From: Metallyticus violacea
Taxonomy: Eukaryota; Arthropoda; Insecta; Mantodea; Metallyticidae
Direction: 5' to 3'
Assembly (NCBI GenBank): GCA_030762175.1
Contig: CM060843.1
Coordinates: forward strand, 113,427,369-113,491,368
DNA length: 64,000 nucleotides
The translations under genes were made by a program, and so were the position numbers. Below the pieces are notes generated by a model, which saw only the letters and a program-made list of their open reading frames with translations, was not told the origin of the DNA and searched no databases. Positions 58,501 to 64,000 of this stretch are shown here, in pieces. Each line of letters begins with the position of its first letter. Position 1 is the stretch's first letter.

Positions 58501-59887
58501 GAAAAAATGCGAAATACCGTATATTCAGGCACCTATTTTAAACTAATTTGCATTTTCATTAATGAATTCGTTTCATTCATGCCCCAAAGATCTTGACACT
58601 AAAAGGCATTTGCGGAATAAAACAAAAGGCTTTAGACATTTTTTTAAAAATATACACACATATTTTTAAGGTATATTGCATTATAATTAGATAAGATACA
58701 TTTCTAATATTTTTTCATTTGTAAACTAAATGTAAACTTTTTATTTTACCAGTTCGTCAACGTATAAATTCGAAACAAGTTTTGAGGACCTCTCCCCCAT
58801 CCCATCGAGTTATATGTCATTGCAGGATCCTGTTGGAAAGTCGTGAACCTGCATTCACTCACCGTTAATTCATGGAAAAAGGGTTGCAAAATATTGTGCG
58901 CATACCTATTGCTTTTAATTTTTTTTTAAATAGAGCATATTATTCTCTCACCGTTATGGTGCAAAAAATCCTATCTTTTGATCATGCAGAACATACCTAC
59001 TTAGTGGAACCAAATTCGTCCACAAAGAAAATTAGATGAGGGTTAATTTCTCCGCCAAGCACATTATTAAAAATACATTCACTAAATCAGTAGATGCCGC
59101 GTCTGGCGGTTTAATTTCTTGCAATACAGTAATATCATAGGGCTTTAAACTTCATTTTCTTTGTAGCCGTTCAAACAGAGGAATAAACGTCGAAGTAAAT
59201 TCAAGAGGTACGTTCCAGAGCAAGTCGTCTAACGTTTCTTCTGTGACTACTCTATGTGGCTGTGCAGTTTTTTTTTTATCATAAATACTTTCCGTTTTGC
59301 GTAATTCATTTCTTAATCGTACTTAGATTTGGCAGTTGAGTATTCGTCTTTCTTGAAACAATCTCCGTACATTACGAGCCTATTCTGTACAAAAGTATAA
59401 ATCGTAAATAAATACTCTTTGGGGAATAGATTGCCTGAATTAAGTCATACAAACGTAATTAATACACTGTATTACGCCGCTTAGTGAAAACGTAATACAC
59501 TGTCACACAATACTCAAGAATATGTCAGTACATTCCTAGAGTCAATCTTACCTTCTTCCCCCCGAGTGTCCTGCCAAGTTAACATGGAGTGTCCTGCGAA
59601 GGAAAAATCATCTTGTTTATTAACAACGTGAACATGTCTTTAGTAAATGATTAACCTAATCATTTACAGCTCTGTTGGCTCTTTCTTTTTTAAGTCATTT
59701 AAATATATTTCTGTTGCTATCAACATACTGAGGAAAAAAGGGCCTCAATATGCATGTGTTTATCTATTACGTAAAGAAATTAAACGATGTTGCGACACAG
59801 ACTTGATACTTTCCATCCTCCAGTTAGATTTTTTTATCATATCTATTTAAATTGTATATAATGCAAACATATTAAACTAGAAGTAAA

Positions 59888-59964
59888 ATGACCGACTCCT
59901 TCAAAGAGAGAATCGCAGCGTGCAAGGACATCTATCGCAGCATCAGTACACTAGTTCAACGGAT
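59888..59964 (+). CDS. candidate first coding exon (weak)
   Basis: ATG at 59888 in context GTAAAATGA opens MTDSFKERIAACKDIYRSIS, then TLVQR, with balanced codons in AT-rich surroundings. The frame meets a strong donor GGAT|GTAAGAG at 59965; unspliced it stops at TAA 59966-59968. The peptide looks like a short amphipathic helix. No homologue or downstream exon is recognised. Confidence 0.25.
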
Positions 59965-60732
59965 GTAAGAGAAGTTGCCTATGAGGAAAGGCGTACGCCA
60001 TTTTACGATACTGCACTGCTTAAATCAAATATATTTGACAATATCTATAATCGTTCTGAGGGTTTCATATAAAAACACACAAAATAATAAAAATTAAAAT
60101 TAAGTAGGTCACAAAGAATAGTAGAGCTAAATTAAATAGGAACTAGAGAAGAAGAAATTCATAAAGTACTGATACAGTCACGCAAAGCAATGTTTGCAAT
60201 TTTACAGAGTCCTCTAGTTTGTATTATTTTATATATATATATTGTGTATATAGCACAATTGCGATTTACTTACGATCATATTATGATTAGCTAAATTTTA
60301 AAATATACTTATAAACATTTTAGGAAATGTCATGATGTAATATGCTACAATCATAATTACAAAATGTTCATTATCTTATTTCCTTTGTTATAGTTACTAC
60401 AGTTTCTCTGCTGTGACAAGGTATATTGTTCAAATGTGACGATGAAGTACTTGTTATTACAAAAATATGCACATATCAACTTCCGATCATAATTAGTAGT
60501 TTATAATATATTTATTATTTATAATTAGTGGTAATGTAAGCTTCCTTTATTTTAAATGTGAAAATAAATATATTTTATAACATTAGATCAAAAGTATTTT
60601 AATTTTTATGTTTATTTTTTTTCACACGATTTTAATAAACTGTTGACGGTATAAAAAGTTCGTTCAGGAAAGAGTCTGCTCATTTGATGCTTTGAACTGC
60701 CACAGGTCTTCGATATGAATAATTACATTTAT

Positions 60733-61009
60733 ATAACCGCCACGGGTGGCCGAGGTCGTTAAGGCACGGACTCGTGAGCGGCAGGTCTGCGGTTCGAATC
60801 CCGCCAGGACCGTCCTCCCTGACTGAGGTTTTCCTCAGTCTTCATAACTGGCAAATGCCGGGAGGTACCTAAACTTAGGCCTGGAACGCTTCCTTCCTTA
60901 AAAAAAAAAATATCCTTTCCCAATTTATCATTTCATCTCATGTATCATCAGTGTCCACCGCCTGTGGTGCCTCAGTAGTGAAAACGGGCGTTAAACACTA
61001 CTAAAATAA
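60733..61009 (+). mobile_element. SINE Family 1, full length, with target-site duplication
   Basis: CCGCCACGGGTGGCCGAGG (box A), GCGGTTCGAATCCCGCC (box B, perfect), and a compact hairpin GACTGAGG-TTTT-CCTCAGTC at 60821-60840. The body and the GGGCGTTAAACAC end are intact. Perfect 12-bp repeats AATTACATTTAT lie at 60721-60732 and 61010-61021. It is the least decayed Family 1 copy in the window. Confidence 0.95.
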
Positions 61010-61417
61010 AATTACATTTATTAATGATGCACAAATGAGTCTAGTATCCAATTGTTCCTTAGCACTTGGCCTTTGAAGAAATATCACTCTGGAAACTTTT
61101 GCCAATCTGTAGTTGAATCCCCAGCTGATAAACCTACGGTGATGAACTAAATCTTTTATAATAAGTATTTTGTTTTTGTTTTCGTGATTCATATTTATAT
61201 CATTCTTAAACTTAGTTTATTAAAAATGCATCTTGTAATGCTTATACATCACCACGGCACTCAAAGATTCACAAGTAGTAACGGAATATAATTTTTACCA
61301 CTCCTGAAACCGTTGCAACACGTTACCAACTTCCCAGCGCGCCGTGAACAACTATGAAATATAATCTCAATAAGTGCATTCCGGCGAATCCGGGACATTC
61401 TTTATAGCATAGTTGTT

Positions 61418-61658
61418 GATTTGGTTTATTTACGAATGCTCTTTAACATCTCATATCATCAGGGTCCCATTCAATTCAGGCCGTGAAACGGCCAATAAAT
61501 TTTGCTTAGAGGCCTCTTTTTACAGGCTTGCGGTTCATTATCGTGCTGTAACTCTACGACATGGGGCCCGGGCATTTACTTAGGATTTTTGGCCCGGAAA
61601 AAATCCGCCGAGCCTTGCCGGAATTGATCTCGCGATTATTAGACCACCGGGATCGACT
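61418..61658 (-). mobile_element. SINE Family 2 copy with internal deletions
   Basis: On the minus strand: GTCGATCCCGGTGGTCTAAT (damaged head), GGATTTTTTCCGGGCC, CCTAAGTA, then a gap where the CTTCCTTCGGAAG hairpin should be. GTCGTAGAGTTACAGCACG and the end to GAGCATTCGTAAATAAACC follow. GCATAG occurs on both sides as a possible short duplication. Confidence 0.85.
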
Positions 61659-61746
61659 CTTCTCTGTGGCATAGGCCATAATGAACTTTTCTTGTTAAAA
61701 TTATGTTTTTTGGAACACAATGCCTAGTTTAAGCCAGGCTTTCACG

Positions 61747-61747
<1 letters not shown>

Positions 61748-61825
<78 letters not shown>
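61748..61825. repeat. (AAT)n microsatellite
   Basis: About 25 near-perfect AAT units ending in GATGAT. The poly-Asn frame across it is an artefact. Confidence 0.97.
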
Positions 61826-61826
<1 letters not shown>

Positions 61827-62336
61827 TGATGGAAAACGTAGCTGCTTATTGTTCGTAAGACCTGATTATTTCCAATATCATTGCTGTAAATTCCACAATT
61901 TTTTCCTACACATCCCCATCTTCTTTATTGGAAAGTCTCTACTTATTGATATTGAATAGTTTTTTGCCTTGCGATATGTTAGCGCTTTTTGAGTAATGTA
62001 GGTCATTACTGCTTTGTAAGTTTAGTAATTGCCAATTTTCAGCGGCATTTGCTTTTAGATATGACTGATTCCTAACTTGTGTTTCTCTTTACGTCATTCA
62101 ATTGATGTGATGAATTAATATATTAATTAAAACGAGTAAAAGAAGCTTAAAATCGGACTGGTAAATAATAGGAACTTGCCGTCATGCTCAGGCAAAGTAA
62201 AACTTCTATTATTGTTTTATTTTCTGTTCTTCGTTTGAGTTACTAAAAACTATATCGCCTGGAACTCAAATGAGATGCAATGAGTGACGTGGTGCTTTGA
62301 AAATGATCATGGCTGATCATCAAATCTTTTGGCAGA

Positions 62337-62415
62337 TAAAGAGAGAGAGGAAAAGAGAAAGAGAAAGAGAGAAAGCAAAAGAACAGGAAAGAAAAAAGGG
62401 GAAAAAAAAAAAGAA
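62337..62415. repeat. purine-rich (GA/GAAA)n tract
   Basis: Nearly pure purine for about 80 bases with AG, AGAA and A runs. The Lys/Arg/Glu-rich frame over it is compositional. Confidence 0.85.
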
Positions 62416-63154
62416 ATAGCTCAAGGTAAAATCCATTTTTATTTCATTATCTTGCATATACAAACTTCCAAAAGAGTATTGGCAAAAGTAATTGCAAAAT
62501 GCTATACCGAAGTTTACAAGCAGAAATGCGCGATAAGCTTGTCACTTAGCACACAGTGATTGGGGAGTATAGTTACAACAAAAGAGAAGAAGATTATATT
62601 CGTTGTTTCTTTCAGAATGCCCAAGTAGAATTCAAAAATGATATCATAGAGAAGCATATTTCTTAGTGTGCACAGATGTATTTCTTGTAGTTAACAATGA
62701 TCTTTCCATTGCATATACAAAGAATTTTGACATATAATATTAGGAAACACATATACAGTAATAAATACAAACTGACTTATAATAGAAAAAAGATAGGTAG
62801 TGATATTAAACGGGAATAGCCTGCACAGTAAATTTCATTTTTGAAGATATTTGCGAAGTTTTTATTGTAGTGTTGATAATTCGCTTAGCAAATTAATGAT
62901 AAACTGTGTGGATTAAAAAAAAACTTAAGATCATTCCAGACTGTTCACCATTGCGGAGAATGTACGAACAAACAGTATTTATACATACATACACCCGCCG
63001 GTAGCGATGGTAGACAAAATGTAAACAATGCACGAACTACCTGCATGTGTCCGTGGGCCCTTCCTACGCGTGTCAGCTGTTGTCATTGCAAAGGTCAGCA
63101 CAAGTAAACTAGTTCAGAGGTGGATGCAGATACATGTAAATGACTGCATGGCTG

Positions 63155-63480
63155 GAAACCTTTCGCTCACAGTACGTTGGTCGCATTGTGGGCGTGTGGG
63201 AGGCCCGCATGTCTCTTGAGGACATTGCCGAAAGGATATTCTGCAAACCGAACACCGTTCTGAATTAGATACAAATGAGGAGGCAAAGAGGCCTTACGGC
63301 ATCATCTTATAACAAATAAAGGCGTTAGGAAAACTAAATCAGAGACCGATGCCTAGATTGTTGCCACATTCACAGAAAAGCCATTCCGAATAGTAACCAA
63401 GTTGGTCAATATTAAACAAAGTGCAATTTGCATGTGGAGAAAAAAAATATCTTGCATTCGCTCTGTGTTAGGTTATATTT
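63155..63480 (+). mobile_element. Tc1-like transposase N-terminal remnant
   Basis: One plus frame reads YVGRIVGVWEARMSLEDIAE and RIFCKPNTVLN then a stop. This is the first helix-turn-helix of a Tc1-type transposase (pattern GRIxGxxEAGxSxxxIAxxxxxxxxTV). A second frame continues TNKGVRKTKSETDA, a stop, then IVATFTEKPFRIVTKLV, matching the linker and second helix-turn-helix. The catalytic part is not seen before the window ends. Confidence 0.6.
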
Positions 63481-64000
63481 TTAAAAGCTCATACGCCTAT
63501 GTACAAAGGTATTATATGAGTCCGCACATGACAATGACGATAAAAATGTATGAAGTACAAGTTCTTTCTGTTGACGCGCTGAACATATGCTTTAGAGAAA
63601 TCTGTTAAATAGCTATAAAATGTTGCCTTGAAGCATTCCGTTTGGACTTTGTTCCTCCATTTTGCACCACTTCTACATAATTATGTTCGAAAACTCTGAA
63701 TATGAGTCAACAATGTTTGCTGTAAAGTGCTAAAAGCCTATTGTTTTAAGTCTTTATGTTTACAATTTTTCCAGCAATTTGTATGCATAATACTTTTTGT
63801 TACATCTTTGAAAATAATCTTGAATTAATGCTGCATAATAAATTAACTACTTTCGCCAAATGTATTCTATTTTCCTGGTAATATCTACGATAGCATTGCC
63901 AACATATGCGACAATCGATCAAAAATAATATCACATTATTTGGAACAATTCCTCTTAGAACACAAAACACCATAAGTTTGAAATGTTTGAACGCTTTCTT
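63481..64000. other. AT-rich DNA at the window edge
   Basis: No readable transposase catalytic motif or other feature up to the end. Confidence 0.4.

Larger units (their letters stand above)
57756..60720. other. AT-rich DNA with a tRNA-like head and a candidate exon
   Basis: Mostly featureless. It contains the tRNA-like element at 58408-58500 and the candidate exon at 59888-59964. Confidence 0.4.

Noticed and set aside
60739..60815. True tRNA genes (here and at 54593-54665, 6655, 38368, 48500)
   Set aside because: All are followed by repeat bodies that recur elsewhere, and anticodon arms are degraded. They are SINE heads.
61720..61959. Poly-Asn frame
   Set aside because: It is a translation of the (AAT)n array.
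1..64000. CRISPR arrays, operons, prophage, rRNA, riboswitches
   Set aside because: The sequence is eukaryotic in every respect (SINEs, mariner/Tc1, microsatellites, splice-like signals); no regularly spaced repeats of CRISPR type were seen.

Overview
This is a strongly AT-rich stretch of an invertebrate animal genome. It has long non-coding spans, many simple repeats, decayed mariner and Tc1 DNA transposons, a non-LTR retrotransposon fragment, and at least two abundant tRNA-derived SINE families. No bacterial operon, rRNA, intact tRNA gene, CRISPR array or complete protein-coding gene is visible. The species cannot be fixed from the sequence alone. A large arthropod or mollusc-type genome would fit, but that is a guess.

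The SINEs dominate what can be annotated. Family 1 has a type-II tRNA-like head (Ser/Leu-like box A), then a conserved hairpin, and ends in GGGCGTTAAACAC followed by a short simple tail. Copies or fragments lie near 4.2, 9.3, 10.8 (tail only), 17.6, 21.1, 28.5, 30.8, 47.1, 52.1, 54.5, 57.5 and 60.7 kb. Family 2 has a 73-nt tRNA-Gly-like head with a still pairable acceptor stem, then a body with its own hairpins. Copies lie near 2.8, 12.0, 19.9, 26.8, 34.2, 44.8, 54.6 and 61.4 kb. Several copies are bounded by perfect 10-13 bp target-site duplications. One Family 2 copy sits inside a Family 1 copy at 54.5-54.9 kb, which gives their order of insertion there. Other tRNA-derived heads lie near 6.5, 18.0, 27.1, 38.4, 48.5 and 58.4 kb.

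Transposase remnants: a mariner (D34D type) at 56.3-57.4 kb with its first catalytic Asp replaced; two mariner pieces on the minus strand at 36.4-36.8 kb; Tc1-like pieces at 42.1-42.5 (+), 44.2-44.4 (-) and 63.2-63.5 kb (+); and a weak helix-turn-helix fragment at 11.6 kb. A reverse-transcriptase remnant (L1/Tx1-like) occupies 36.8-37.7 kb. A possible solo LTR lies at 49.57-50.11 kb. A set of unclassified dispersed repeats recurs near 18.5, 29.9, 46.4 and 54.0 kb, and another pair links 15.1 and 32.6 kb.

Host genes are visible only as candidate single exons. The best are a minus-strand terminal exon at 2061-2264, with a stop codon and a poly(A) signal 25 bases beyond it, and a plus-strand internal exon at 2532-2698 between an AG acceptor and a GT donor. 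Possible first coding exons lie at 41312-41366 and 59888-59964. All need transcript or homology support. The rest reads as intron or intergenic DNA.
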